A stretch of DNA of 12,074 nucleotides from assembly GCA_002471805.1 (NCBI GenBank), contig DKQR01000202.1:1049-13122 (forward strand), written 5' to 3'. Under the pieces are notes generated by a model. The model was given only the letters and a program-made list of their open reading frames with translations. It did no database searches and had not been told where the DNA came from. The translations under genes were made by a program, and so were the position numbers. The stretch comes from Fidelibacterota bacterium UBA7303. Lineage in GTDB: Bacteria; Fidelibacterota; Marinisomatia; Marinisomatales; UBA1611. This document shows, one piece after another, positions 1 to 8,002 of the stretch (its first letter is position 1; each line of letters starts with the position of its first letter).

Positions 1-467
1 TTATTAATGGTATGCTACATGGCGGTGTAACGGCAACAGGTAATTTTAATGTGACAGGTGCGCTGGCCATGATTACCTTCTTTTCGATTATAACTGCCGG
101 TACAAAAGCCCATGGGTTCATTAATCACTGGAAAAATTTGGCTCCCCATGGCCTGGCCTGGCCTGTTTATATCATTTTGATCCCGATTGAGATCATTGGT
201 CTGCTGGTAAAACCGTTTGCCCTGACCATGCGTTTGGCCGCCAATATGACCGGGGGGCACATTGCATTGCTGGCTCTTTTATCACTCATGGCTATTTTCG
301 GAGAAATGTTTCACAGTGCTATCGCCGGTATTGGGGTAGCATTTATATCGGTGCCCATGGCCGTAGCTATTTCTGGTTTAGAAATTATTGTTATTCTGGT
401 CCAGGCCTATGTTTTTACACTGCTTACATCTGTGTTTGTGGGTATGGCCATCAATGTTCATCATTAA
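1..467 (+). CDS. atpB: ATP synthase Fo subunit a (C-terminal part, 5' end cut by window edge)
   Basis: Subunit a is the membrane stator of the F1Fo ATP synthase and forms the two proton half-channels next to the c-ring. The frame is open to the left edge (first whole codon at 3), so the N-terminal part is missing and the ATG at 12 is probably internal. The visible part of about 154 residues has several hydrophobic helices. The essential stator arginine lies in 'LTMRLAANMTGGH' (CGT at 231-233), matching the family motif around E. coli Arg210. The last helix contains 'LEIIVILVQAYVFTLL', the usual C-terminal signature with its conserved Gln. The gene ends in TAA 24 bases before atpE. Position and motifs make the call secure; only the start is unknown. 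Confidence 0.97.
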   Translation, partial: INGMLHGGVTATGNFNVTGALAMITFFSIITAGTKAHGFINHWKNLAPHGLAWPVYIILIPIEIIGLLVKPFALTMRLAANMTGGHIALLALLSLMAIFGEMFHSAIAGIGVAFISVPMAVAISGLEIIVILVQAYVFTLLTSVFVGMAINVHH

Positions 468-491
468 TAAAATAAAAAAAGGAAAAAAACA

Positions 492-707
492 ATGGAAGCA
501 ACTGCATTGGTCCCACTTGGTATGGGTTTAATCGTGGTCGGTGCCGGTCTGGGGATCGGTCGTTTCGCTGCTGCTGCTGCTGAGAGTATTGCTCGCCAGC
601 CTGAAGCTGCAGATAAGATCACAGGAGCTGTGAACTTACCTCTCTTTCTTTTGGAAGGTGTTGCAATTCTTGCTGAGGTGTTCACTTTTTTAATGCTGAT
701 TCTTTAA
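492..707 (+). CDS. atpE: ATP synthase Fo subunit c (rotor ring proteolipid)
   Basis: Subunit c oligomerises into the membrane rotor ring that carries protons. The 71-residue product is a helical hairpin: a Gly/Ala-rich helix 1 (about 8-33), the polar loop 'ARQPEA' (34-39) and helix 2 (about 43-71). The ion-binding carboxylate is Glu55, 16 residues after the loop's last residue, the same spacing as E. coli Asp61 and Ilyobacter Glu65. The position equal to the Na+-ligand Gln32 of Ilyobacter is Ile22, and Glu55 is followed by Gly rather than Ser/Thr, so proton coupling is likely. A second acidic residue, Glu62, sits two helical turns further in helix 2, which is unusual. A GG-containing purine stretch 9-10 bases before the ATG supports the start. 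Confidence 0.96.
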   Translation: MEATALVPLGMGLIVVGAGLGIGRFAAAAAESIARQPEAADKITGAVNLPLFLLEGVAILAEVFTFLMLIL

Positions 708-728
708 TCTATAGACCTTTAAAGAATT

Positions 729-1292
729 ATGGATCAATACTGGGGAATTCCCGGAGGGAAGGAACTCCAAGAGACAACTGAGGCTCATGGAGGCGCTGGT
801 GCTCCGAACCCATTAGTCCAATTAGATCCGGGTCTGTTCATTTGGACGATTCTGACCTTTTTGGTTCTACTCTTTGTTTTGGCAAAGTTTGCCTGGAAAC
901 CACTGCTTGCTGCGTTGGAAGCACGGGAAAATACCATCAGGTCTTCTCTGGAAGATGCAGAAAAAGCCAAGACAGAACTAGAACGCCTCAATGCTGAATC
1001 TGAAGAAATCATTGCCAAAGCTCGTTCCGAAGCACAGTCGATTCATGTAGAAGCGAGGGCTGCTGCGGAGAAAATAAAAACTGACCTCATGTCTGAAGCA
1101 GAAGAAGATGCAGGGAAAATTCGTGATGAAGCAGAAAAACAGATCCGTGTTGAGAAAGAAAAAGCCATCAATGAGATTCGCCAGGAAGTGGTTGATCTGT
1201 CCCTAGCCGTGGCTGAAAAGGTAATAAAGAAGAATCTGTCTAAGGAAGATAATCAGGATCTGATCGAAAATTCTTTAAAGAATCTGCAATGA
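729..1292 (+). CDS. atpF: ATP synthase Fo subunit b (peripheral stalk)
   Basis: Subunit b dimerises to form the peripheral stalk that holds F1 still against the rotor. The 187-residue protein has a Gly/Ala/His-containing N-terminal extension (1-30), one membrane helix (about 36-54, preceded by 'DPGLFIW' and followed by 'KFAWKPLL', both typical of the family), and a long charged, Ala/Glu/Lys-rich coiled coil to the C-terminus. The extension makes it longer than the roughly 160-residue short form, but no other in-frame ATG lies before the membrane helix and an AAAGAA stretch precedes the chosen start. It lies 21 bases after atpE and its TGA is one base before the atpH ATG, suggesting translational coupling. 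Confidence 0.95.
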   Translation: MDQYWGIPGGKELQETTEAHGGAGAPNPLVQLDPGLFIWTILTFLVLLFVLAKFAWKPLLAALEARENTIRSSLEDAEKAKTELERLNAESEEIIAKARSEAQSIHVEARAAAEKIKTDLMSEAEEDAGKIRDEAEKQIRVEKEKAINEIRQEVVDLSLAVAEKVIKKNLSKEDNQDLIENSLKNLQ

Positions 1293-1293
1293 T

Positions 1294-1833
1294 ATGACAC
1301 TGAAGCAAACCGCAAAACGATATGCCGCTGTACTATATAATGTAGCGGAAAATATCGGCACATTAGATGAAGTTCAGCAGGCATTGATAACCATCAATGA
1401 ATTGATTAGAACTGAATCTCAGTTTCGTTCTTTTCTGCAATCCAGAAGGATTCCAAGTGAACAGAAAACAGTTATTTTGAATACTGTTATGGGAGCAGAT
1501 GGACATCCGCTGGTATCGGAATTGGTATCGTACTTAAGTGGATCACAGGCAACAAAGATCCTGCGGGTTGTAGCAGACATTTTTGATCAACGATATAAAG
1601 AAGGGAAAAACATTGTATCTGTAACCGGATTTGTCGCCAGTGAATTAGGTGATCATGAAATAACATCACTGAAATCATCTTTGGATGAAATCCTTGGTAA
1701 AAAAACAGACCTTTCTTTGGATGTAGATGAATCTTTGCTTGGCGGGATCAGACTTCGAATCGAAAACACTTTCCTGGACGCATCTGTCCAGAACCAATTG
1801 CAGACACTTCGCAGGGAATTGGTGCAATCTTAG
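1294..1833 (+). CDS. atpH: ATP synthase F1 subunit delta
   Basis: Delta (the OSCP homologue) joins the peripheral stalk to the top of F1. The 179-residue length is normal. The N-terminal helical domain opens with 'AKRYAAVLYNVAE' (7-19), the usual family start. The C-terminal signature 'DESLLGGIRLRIENTFLDAS' (145-164) followed by 'LQTLRREL' (169-176) matches the conserved end of the family. The ATG begins one base after the atpF stop. An ATG at 1289 overlapping the atpF TGA is in another frame and is not the start. The gene ends in TAG 13 bases before atpA. Confidence 0.94.
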   Translation: MTLKQTAKRYAAVLYNVAENIGTLDEVQQALITINELIRTESQFRSFLQSRRIPSEQKTVILNTVMGADGHPLVSELVSYLSGSQATKILRVVADIFDQRYKEGKNIVSVTGFVASELGDHEITSLKSSLDEILGKKTDLSLDVDESLLGGIRLRIENTFLDASVQNQLQTLRRELVQS

Positions 1834-1846
1834 GAATTAGGAAATC

Positions 1847-3370
1847 ATGGATATACAAACTGACCAGATAACACAGCTACTGCGGGAACAAATTGAAAAA
1901 TTTGATGCTTCCGTTGATGTGGCAGAGGTGGGTGAAGTTGTTGAAGTGGGTGACGGTGTTGCCCGTGTCTCCGGCCTTGAAAATGTAATGAGTTCTGAAC
2001 TCGTGGCATTACCAAACGGCGTGTTTGGAATGGCTCTCAACCTCGAAGAAGACAATATTGGAATGGTGCTGTTTGGCGAAAGTTCCCTTGTAAAAGAAGG
2101 TGATTTGGCCAAACGAACAGAGCGCATTGTTGAAGTTCCTGTGGGCGAAGCGATGCTTGGGCGCATTGTCAATCCATTGGGACATCCAGTGGATGGTAAA
2201 GGTGAAATTCACACGGAACAAACACTTCCTGTTGAACGAAAAGCCCTGGGTGTGCTGCAGCGCCAGCCTGTGAAGGAACCGCTGCAGACAGGTCTTAAAT
2301 CGATTGACTCTATGACGCCAATTGGCCGCGGACAACGAGAATTGATCATTGGTGACCGCCAAAGTGGAAAAACAGCGATTGCTGTGGATACAATTATCAA
2401 TCAGCAATATACACATAAAACGGATACACCCGTATTTTGTGTTTACGTGGCCATTGGCCAGAAAGCCTCGACTGTTGCCCGTGTTGTGAATGAATTGGAA
2501 AAAACCGGCGCAATGGAATATACCACCGTCGTAGCAGCAAACGCTTCCGATGCTGCGGCCATGCAATATATTGCGCCATACGCCGGTGCCTCAATGGGTG
2601 AATATTTCCGTGATAAGGGCAAACATGCACTGATTATTTATGACGATTTAACAAAACAGGCCCAGGCCTACCGCCAGATGTCCCTTTTGCTCCGTCGTCC
2701 CCCTGGTAGGGAAGCCTACCCCGGTGATGTGTTTTACCTTCATTCCCGCCTGCTGGAACGTGCCAGTAAGCTATCTGATGATCTTGGCGGTGGTTCCCTT
2801 ACAGCCCTGCCAATTATCGAAACCCAGGAAGGGGATGTCTCTGCCTATATTCCCACCAATGTGATTTCCATCACAGACGGCCAGATTTTTTTAGAGACGA
2901 ATCTTTTTAATTCGGGTATTCGCCCGGCTGTTGATGTGGGTATCTCTGTTTCCCGTGTCGGTGGAAATGCGCAAATTAAAGCCATGAAAAGTATTGCGGG
3001 CATGCTACGCCTTGATCTGGCGCAGTTCCGAGAGTTGGAAGCCTTTGCAAAATTTGGTTCCGATCTGGATAAAGCAACGATGGCACAGCTGGCCCGGGGC
3101 CGCGCCATGGTGGAAGTGCTGAAACAGGATCAATATGTTCCCATGTCCATAGAAAATCAGATCGCTATTATTTATGCCGGATCGGAAGGGCTCCTGGATG
3201 ATCTGCCACTTGAAAAAATTGCTGAATTCGAAGCTGGTTTACTCCAATATTTGGAAACGAATTTATCCACAGCGCTGGTTGCGATTCGTGATACGGGTCA
3301 ATTGAGTGATGAAACAGGAGAACAGTTGAAAAAAGCAATCGATGAATTCAAAACAGGGTTTATTGCGTAA
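1847..3370 (+). CDS. atpA: ATP synthase F1 subunit alpha
   Basis: Alpha alternates with beta in the catalytic hexamer and binds non-exchangeable nucleotide. The 507-residue length is standard. An N-terminal beta-barrel domain (about 25-95) is followed by the P-loop 'GDRQSGKT' (169-176), the 'YRQMSLLLRRPPGREAYPGD' block (275-294) and the signature 'PAVDVGISVSRVGG' (360-373), in which Arg370 is the arginine finger that reaches into the beta active site. A helical C-terminal domain completes it. An AGGAA run just upstream (1832-1843) supports the ATG. The TAA abuts the ATG of atpG with no spacer, so the two are probably translationally coupled. Confidence 0.98.
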   Translation: MDIQTDQITQLLREQIEKFDASVDVAEVGEVVEVGDGVARVSGLENVMSSELVALPNGVFGMALNLEEDNIGMVLFGESSLVKEGDLAKRTERIVEVPVGEAMLGRIVNPLGHPVDGKGEIHTEQTLPVERKALGVLQRQPVKEPLQTGLKSIDSMTPIGRGQRELIIGDRQSGKTAIAVDTIINQQYTHKTDTPVFCVYVAIGQKASTVARVVNELEKTGAMEYTTVVAANASDAAAMQYIAPYAGASMGEYFRDKGKHALIIYDDLTKQAQAYRQMSLLLRRPPGREAYPGDVFYLHSRLLERASKLSDDLGGGSLTALPIIETQEGDVSAYIPTNVISITDGQIFLETNLFNSGIRPAVDVGISVSRVGGNAQIKAMKSIAGMLRLDLAQFRELEAFAKFGSDLDKATMAQLARGRAMVEVLKQDQYVPMSIENQIAIIYAGSEGLLDDLPLEKIAEFEAGLLQYLETNLSTALVAIRDTGQLSDETGEQLKKAIDEFKTGFIA

Positions 3371-4225
3371 ATGGCAAATCTGAAGGACATTCGAGATCGC
3401 ATTAAATCTGTTAAAGCCATCCAGCAGGTCACAAGCGCAATGAAAATGGTTGCAGCAGCAAAATTACGCCGGGCCCAGGAACGCATGGAACAGGCACGCC
3501 CATATTCAAAAAGGCTGCAGGGTGTTATTGAGAACCTGCTTCCCGATGTGGACCGGGGAATGCTTGATTTGCTGGAAATGCGAGAAGTAAAGCGTGTTGG
3601 GTATCTGGTTGTTACTTCCGACCGCGGTCTTGCGGGATCGTTTAACACCAGTGTTATCAAGAAAACCGAATTGGAAATTGCAGAAATAGGCAAAGGGAAT
3701 TCGGATATTTTCTGTATTGGCAAAAAAGGACGAGACTATTTTAAAAAACGAAATTATACAATCATTGAAGATCATGTTGAATTTTGGAATGAACTGGATT
3801 TCAATCATGCTGTAAAATTTGGTAACAGTATCATCAGCCATTTCCTTACAGGGAAAGTGGATGAAATCCGGGTGGTATACAACTGGTTTAAAAATGTCGG
3901 TGTTCAGGAAATTTCGTTGGAACAATTACTGCCACTTTCGTTTTCCGATGAAATAAAACAGTATGGAAACCGCATTTTTGAGCCCAGCAAGGAAAAAATT
4001 GTACAGTCTCTCATCCCGCGTCATTTGAATACCCAGGTGTGGAAATATTTGCTGGAGTCATATGCATCAGAGCAGGCAGCGCGGATGGTCGCTATGGAAA
4101 ATGCGACAGAAAACGCAGGTGATATGATTAAATCTTTGCAATTGGAATTTAACAAAGCTCGTCAGTCAGCAATTACAACGGAAATGCTGGAAATTGTCGG
4201 CGGTGCAGAGGCATTGGTAACATAG
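3371..4225 (+). CDS. atpG: ATP synthase F1 subunit gamma (central shaft)
   Basis: Gamma is the rotating shaft inside the alpha3beta3 hexamer. The 284-residue product begins with the diagnostic helix 'IRDRIKSVKAIQQVTSAMKM' (7-26) and ends with 'ARMVAMENATENAGDMI' and 'FNKARQSAITTEMLEIVGGA', which form the antiparallel coiled coil with the N-terminus. The middle Rossmann-like part has 'VVTSDRGLAGSFNT'. Length is normal, with no insertion of the cyanobacterial/chloroplast regulatory type. The start codon directly follows the atpA stop. An 18-base spacer with a GGAAAAGGAA ribosome-binding region leads to atpD. Confidence 0.97.
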   Translation: MANLKDIRDRIKSVKAIQQVTSAMKMVAAAKLRRAQERMEQARPYSKRLQGVIENLLPDVDRGMLDLLEMREVKRVGYLVVTSDRGLAGSFNTSVIKKTELEIAEIGKGNSDIFCIGKKGRDYFKKRNYTIIEDHVEFWNELDFNHAVKFGNSIISHFLTGKVDEIRVVYNWFKNVGVQEISLEQLLPLSFSDEIKQYGNRIFEPSKEKIVQSLIPRHLNTQVWKYLLESYASEQAARMVAMENATENAGDMIKSLQLEFNKARQSAITTEMLEIVGGAEALVT

Positions 4226-4243
4226 TTTAGGAAAAGGAATTGT

Positions 4244-5641
4244 ATGGCAGCAGAAGGAAAAATTTCACAAATCAAAAGTGTCGTCGTGGATGTTTTGTTT
4301 GAAGACGGAAATCTACCGGAAATCATGAACGCATTAGAACTTACACGGGATGACGGTACGAAACTTGTGCTGGAGGTAGCCCAACATCTGGGAGATTCCA
4401 CCGTTCGAACAGTGTCCATGGATTCCACAGATGGACTCAAACGCGGACATAAAGTCATTGATAAAGGTGAACCAATTACGGTCCCGGTTGGTGAAAAAAC
4501 GCTTGGCAGGATGTTCGATGTGCTGGGCAATCCTATTGATGATCAACCGGCACCGGAAGTTGAAAAGCGTCTACCGATCCATCGTGAGGCGCCAAAACAG
4601 GAAAATTTAACAACTTCTGCAGATATTCTTGTAACGGGTATCAAGGTATTGGATTTGATGGAACCCTACACGAAAGGTGGAAAAACAGGGCTGTTTGGCG
4701 GTGCCGGCGTGGGCAAAACGGTGCTCATTCAAGAATTGATCCATAACATTGCTACGGAGCATGGCGGATATTCAGTTTTTGCGGGCGTCGGCGAACGTAC
4801 CCGTGAAGGAAATGATTTGTATCTTGAAATGACAGAATCAGGCGTCATCGAAAAAACAACCATGGTATTTGGACAGATGAATGAACCGCCGGGCGCACGT
4901 TTGCGCGTGGGACTCTCGGGCCTGACCATGGCAGAATATTTTCGAGATGAGGAAGGACGTGATGTGCTGTTGTTCATTGATAATATATTCCGTTTCACCC
5001 AGGCAGGAAGTGAGGTTTCCGCACTGCTGGGCAGAATGCCTTCTGCCGTGGGTTATCAGCCGACCCTGGGCACCGAGATGGGAGAGTTGCAGGAACGAAT
5101 TACCTCAACGAAAAAAGGCTCCGTTACTTCGGTTCAGGCGATATATGTCCCGGCAGATGACTTGACCGACCCGGCACCGGCAACGGCATTTGCCCATCTG
5201 GATGCAACAACAGTACTGGAGAGGAAAATTGCTGAGTTGGGAATTTATCCAGCTGTGGATCCACTGGCTTCAACATCCCGGATTCTCGATCCGCGGGTGA
5301 TTGGTGACCGGCATTACCGGGTAGCGCGAAATGTTCAGGAGGTGCTCCAGAAATACAAGGACCTGCAGGATATTATAGCGATTCTTGGAATGGATGAACT
5401 TTCCGATGAAGACAAACTGGTAGTTCACCGTGCGCGACGAATCCAGAAATTTCTTTCACAGCCATTCTCTGTAGCCGAGCAGTTCACAGGTACTCCAGGT
5501 CGATATGTGAGCCTGGAAGATTCGGTCTCTGGTTTTGAGGCAATCCTCAATGGAGACGTAGATGAGCTGTCAGAGAATGCATTCACTTACATAGGCACCA
5601 TCGATGAAGCTGTGGAGAAACATAAAAAATCGGCCGCCTGA
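4244..5641 (+). CDS. atpD: ATP synthase F1 subunit beta (catalytic)
   Basis: Beta carries the three catalytic sites that make ATP from ADP and phosphate. The 465-residue length is standard. Seen in order: N-terminal barrel (1-80), P-loop 'GGAGVGKT' (152-159), 'GVGERTREGNDLY' (181-193) holding the catalytic Glu184, 'LFIDNIFRFTQAGSEVSALL', and the family signature 'PAVDPLASTSRILDP', followed by 'DELSDEDKLVV', the DELSEED-type loop that touches gamma. A strong purine-rich ribosome-binding region lies just upstream. Its TGA overlaps the ATG of atpC by one base (TGATG at 5639-5643). Confidence 0.98.
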   Translation: MAAEGKISQIKSVVVDVLFEDGNLPEIMNALELTRDDGTKLVLEVAQHLGDSTVRTVSMDSTDGLKRGHKVIDKGEPITVPVGEKTLGRMFDVLGNPIDDQPAPEVEKRLPIHREAPKQENLTTSADILVTGIKVLDLMEPYTKGGKTGLFGGAGVGKTVLIQELIHNIATEHGGYSVFAGVGERTREGNDLYLEMTESGVIEKTTMVFGQMNEPPGARLRVGLSGLTMAEYFRDEEGRDVLLFIDNIFRFTQAGSEVSALLGRMPSAVGYQPTLGTEMGELQERITSTKKGSVTSVQAIYVPADDLTDPAPATAFAHLDATTVLERKIAELGIYPAVDPLASTSRILDPRVIGDRHYRVARNVQEVLQKYKDLQDIIAILGMDELSDEDKLVVHRARRIQKFLSQPFSVAEQFTGTPGRYVSLEDSVSGFEAILNGDVDELSENAFTYIGTIDEAVEKHKKSAA

Positions 5642-6039
5642 TGAGTACCTTCCAATTTGAGATAGTAACTCCGACCCGTACTCTGGATAAAGGCCAGGTC
5701 AATTATGTACGCTGTCCTGGAATGGATGGCTCCTTTGGTGTAATGGCAAACCATCTTGAAGGTATCATCGCACTGTCTATTGGTGAGATCAAAGTTACCA
5801 TAGATGGTAAGGAAGAATATCTTGCAACCAGCGGCGGATATACCGAGATCACAGATGAAAAGATGCAATTGCTGGTAGAATCTGTAGAAGACTCTGATGA
5901 GATTGATACGGATCGTGCCAAACGGTCTTTAGATCGTGCCCAAGTGCGGAAAGAAAAACATAGTCTTGAAATTGATGGAGCGAGAGTTGAACTATCATTG
6001 GACCGCGCGTTAAACCGGCTTCGAGTAGCGCGGCGATAA
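5641..6039 (+). CDS. atpC: ATP synthase F1 subunit epsilon
   Basis: Epsilon binds gamma and the c-ring and, through its C-terminal helices, can inhibit ATP hydrolysis. The 132-residue product has both parts: the N-terminal beta-sandwich with 'CPGMDGSFGVMANH' (25-38) and 'SGGYTEI' (64-70), and a full C-terminal helical hairpin (about 89-132) ending in 'LNRLRVARR', as in forms able to adopt the extended inhibitory state. The start overlaps the atpD stop by one base, so coupled translation is likely. It is the last gene of the operon and is followed by a clear terminator. Confidence 0.95.
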   Translation: MSTFQFEIVTPTRTLDKGQVNYVRCPGMDGSFGVMANHLEGIIALSIGEIKVTIDGKEEYLATSGGYTEITDEKMQLLVESVEDSDEIDTDRAKRSLDRAQVRKEKHSLEIDGARVELSLDRALNRLRVARR

Positions 6040-6042
6040 ACG

Positions 6043-6048
6043 TATAAT
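6043..6048 (+). promoter_or_regulatory. Possible -10 element for aspS (upstream of the hairpin)
   Basis: A perfect TATAAT lies four bases after the atpC stop. At 17-base spacing the -35 position reads TTCGAG (6020-6025), a poor match. If real, the transcript would run through the terminator hairpin into aspS. A second, weaker candidate (TATGCT at 6096-6101) would start RNA only a few bases before the aspS ATG. Neither is proven. Confidence 0.25.
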
Positions 6049-6065
6049 TCAAAATGAATTCAAAG

Positions 6066-6096
6066 AAACCGCTCGTAATTTTGGGCGGTTTTTTTT
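6066..6096 (+). terminator. Rho-independent terminator of the atp operon
   Basis: The arms AAACCGCTC (6066-6074) and GGGCGGTTT (6083-6091) form a nine-pair stem with one G-U pair and an eight-base loop. The T-run spans 6089-6096. This is the standard intrinsic terminator form and lies 26 bases after the atpC stop. It ends only 18 bases before the aspS ATG, so the aspS promoter must overlap it or lie upstream. Confidence 0.9.
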
Positions 6097-6114
6097 ATGC
6101 TTTAAGAGAAATAA

Positions 6115-7875
6115 ATGTATAAACGTACTCATACTTGTGGTGAACTTCGAAAATCCCATGTGGGAGAAACTGTTAATCTTAATGGATGGGTGAATACGGT
6201 CCGTCTCCATGGACAAATCGTTTTTGTTGATTTAAGAGATCGCTACGGAAAAACTCAAATTGTTTTTAACACTGATTCTTTTTCCGGTGACTTTGAAGCC
6301 GTGAAAAAACTTTCCATGGAAGACGTCTTATCGGTTCAAGGAATCGTTCGTGATCGTGCGGAATCGGCAATTAACCTCAATATGGATACGGGTAAAATCG
6401 AAGTATTGGTGACTGATTATTTGATGCTGAACGAGGCTGCTCCACTTCCGTTTGTTTTATCAGACCGAGAGAATGCAGAAGAAAACATTCGCCTGAAATA
6501 CCGCTATCTCGAACTTCGGATGGAAGAACTTCAGCGGAATATTTTAATCCGCCATGATACCTACCAGGCCACACGTCATTATTTATCCGATAATGATTTT
6601 GTGGAAGTGGAAACACCAGTTTTAATGAAATCCACGCCGGAAGGTGCCCGGGACTACCTGGTTCCCAGCCGAATTCACCAGGGTAATTTCTATGCACTGC
6701 CCCAGTCTCCCCAGATTTACAAACAGATTCTTATGATTTCAGGGTATGACCGCTATTTCCAGATCGTGAAATGCTTCCGGGATGAGGATCTGCGGGCAGA
6801 CCGCCAGCCGGAATTCACCCAGATCGACCTGGAAATGTCTTTTGTAGATGAAGAGGATATTTTCACCACAATGTCGGGTCTGACTCGACATATTTTTAAA
6901 ACAATCCGCAATGTGGATCTTCCGGATCCTTTTCCCCGGCTGACCTATATGGAGGCTATGGATACCTATGGCTCGGATAAGCCTGATCTGCGCTATGAAA
7001 TGACGCTGAAGGATGTGAAGGAATTCTCTGATAAATCTGAATTCAATGCTTTTAAGTCTGCCAAAACCGTAAAAGGACTAGTGGTGGAAGGAGGGGCGAA
7101 ATATTCCAGGAAGATCATTGATGAGTTCACGGATTTTGTGAAAAAATACGAGGCCAAAGGGTTGGCATGGATGAAAGGAGAGAACGGGGTTCTCACCGGC
7201 GGTATCTCCAAATTTTTCCACGAAGATCTCCAAAAATCCATGTGTAAAAAACTGGGTATTAAAGATGGCGACGCTCTCTTAATGGTCGGAGATGAAAGAA
7301 TGACGGTCCTGTCTGCCCTTGGCGCTCTGCGTGTTGAGATTGCCAGGATGGAAAATCTTGCAGAGGAAGGTGTTTTTTTACCACTATGGGTTACGGAATT
7401 CCCAATGTTTGAATATGACCGGGAGGCGGACCGGTATTTTGCAATGCATCATCCATTTACGGCGCCGAGGAAAGAAGACGTTGAAAAACTAGACAGCGAT
7501 CCCTCCATTGCTCTCAGCCGGGGTTATGACTTGACTATGAATGGCCTTGAGATTGCCGGTGGTTCCATTCGTATCCATGCCCCTGAAGTTCAGAAAAAAG
7601 TTTTTTCCCTTTTAGGCCTTAGTTATGATGACGCAAAGGAAAAATTTGGTTTCCTGGTGGAAGCCCTGACCTACGGTTCACCGCCCCATGGTGGAATCGC
7701 CTTTGGGTTTGATCGTCTTGTTATGCTCTTGGCTGGGGCAGAAAATATCCGTGATGTGATCGCTTTCCCCAAAACCACATCAGCCACGTCTTTGATGGAT
7801 GAGAGCCCCAGTAGCGTAAGTAGAGAGCAGTTGAAGGAGTTAGGAATTCAGCTCAGAAAAAAACCAAATAATTAA
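6115..7875 (+). CDS. aspS: Aspartyl-tRNA synthetase, bacterial type, probably non-discriminating
   Basis: The enzyme charges tRNA-Asp with aspartate using ATP in the cytoplasm (class IIb synthetase). The 586 residues match the bacterial form: N-terminal OB-fold anticodon-binding domain (about 15-105), 'TPEGARDYLVPSR' (174-186), motif 2 'CFRDEDLRADRQPEFTQIDL' (220-239), the bacterial GAD insertion (about 290-420), and motif 3 with 'FGFDRL' (530-535). His32 in 'RLHGQIVF' aligns with His31 of Pseudomonas aeruginosa AspRS, where E. coli has Leu. The His is linked to charging both tRNA-Asp and tRNA-Asn, so a GatCAB pathway may exist. An in-frame TAA directly precedes the ATG, which fixes it as the first possible ATG; the ribosome-binding site is weak (AAGAG). 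Confidence 0.97.
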   Translation: MYKRTHTCGELRKSHVGETVNLNGWVNTVRLHGQIVFVDLRDRYGKTQIVFNTDSFSGDFEAVKKLSMEDVLSVQGIVRDRAESAINLNMDTGKIEVLVTDYLMLNEAAPLPFVLSDRENAEENIRLKYRYLELRMEELQRNILIRHDTYQATRHYLSDNDFVEVETPVLMKSTPEGARDYLVPSRIHQGNFYALPQSPQIYKQILMISGYDRYFQIVKCFRDEDLRADRQPEFTQIDLEMSFVDEEDIFTTMSGLTRHIFKTIRNVDLPDPFPRLTYMEAMDTYGSDKPDLRYEMTLKDVKEFSDKSEFNAFKSAKTVKGLVVEGGAKYSRKIIDEFTDFVKKYEAKGLAWMKGENGVLTGGISKFFHEDLQKSMCKKLGIKDGDALLMVGDERMTVLSALGALRVEIARMENLAEEGVFLPLWVTEFPMFEYDREADRYFAMHHPFTAPRKEDVEKLDSDPSIALSRGYDLTMNGLEIAGGSIRIHAPEVQKKVFSLLGLSYDDAKEKFGFLVEALTYGSPPHGGIAFGFDRLVMLLAGAENIRDVIAFPKTTSATSLMDESPSSVSREQLKELGIQLRKKPNN

Positions 7876-7911
7876 CGTTACCAATTCCTATCTAACAATT
7901 GAAATAATGCT

Positions 7912-7940
7912 GACAGATTCATTCATCTAGTAATCTGGTC
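7912..7940. other. Inverted repeat in the convergent gap between aspS and the cupin gene
   Basis: CAGATT (7914-7919) pairs with AATCTG (7932-7937) around a 12-base loop, and two more pairs form beyond a one-base bulge (GA 7912-7913 with TC 7939-7940). It could help end transcription from both sides, but no T-run follows on either strand. A second small one, GAGTA/TACTC, lies at 7983-7996. The rest of the 127-base gap is AT-rich and shows nothing else. Confidence 0.25.
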
Positions 7941-8002
7941 TGAAAAATGGATAATAAATAGTACGATCTGTATTCATCTCTAGAGTAATTCTACTCATTA
8001 TT

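Noticed and set aside
492..707. Na+-translocating ATP synthase
   Set aside because: The c subunit has Ile where the Na+-ligand Gln is needed and Gly after the key Glu, so the sodium signature is absent.
2009..2566. Long minus-strand open frame of 185 codons inside atpA
   Set aside because: It lies wholly within the well-supported atpA gene and has a composition with no recognisable family; it is a shadow frame.
3298..3925. Minus-strand open frames of about 140 codons over the atpA/atpG region
   Set aside because: They overlap conserved ATP synthase genes on the other strand and show no domain features.
6377..6697. Minus-strand open frame of 106 codons inside aspS
   Set aside because: It is antisense to the conserved catalytic part of aspS and has no recognisable features.
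7983..7996. GAGTA/TACTC inverted repeat as the terminator of the cupin gene
   Set aside because: The stem is only five pairs and no T-run follows on the minus strand, so it does not support a terminator call.
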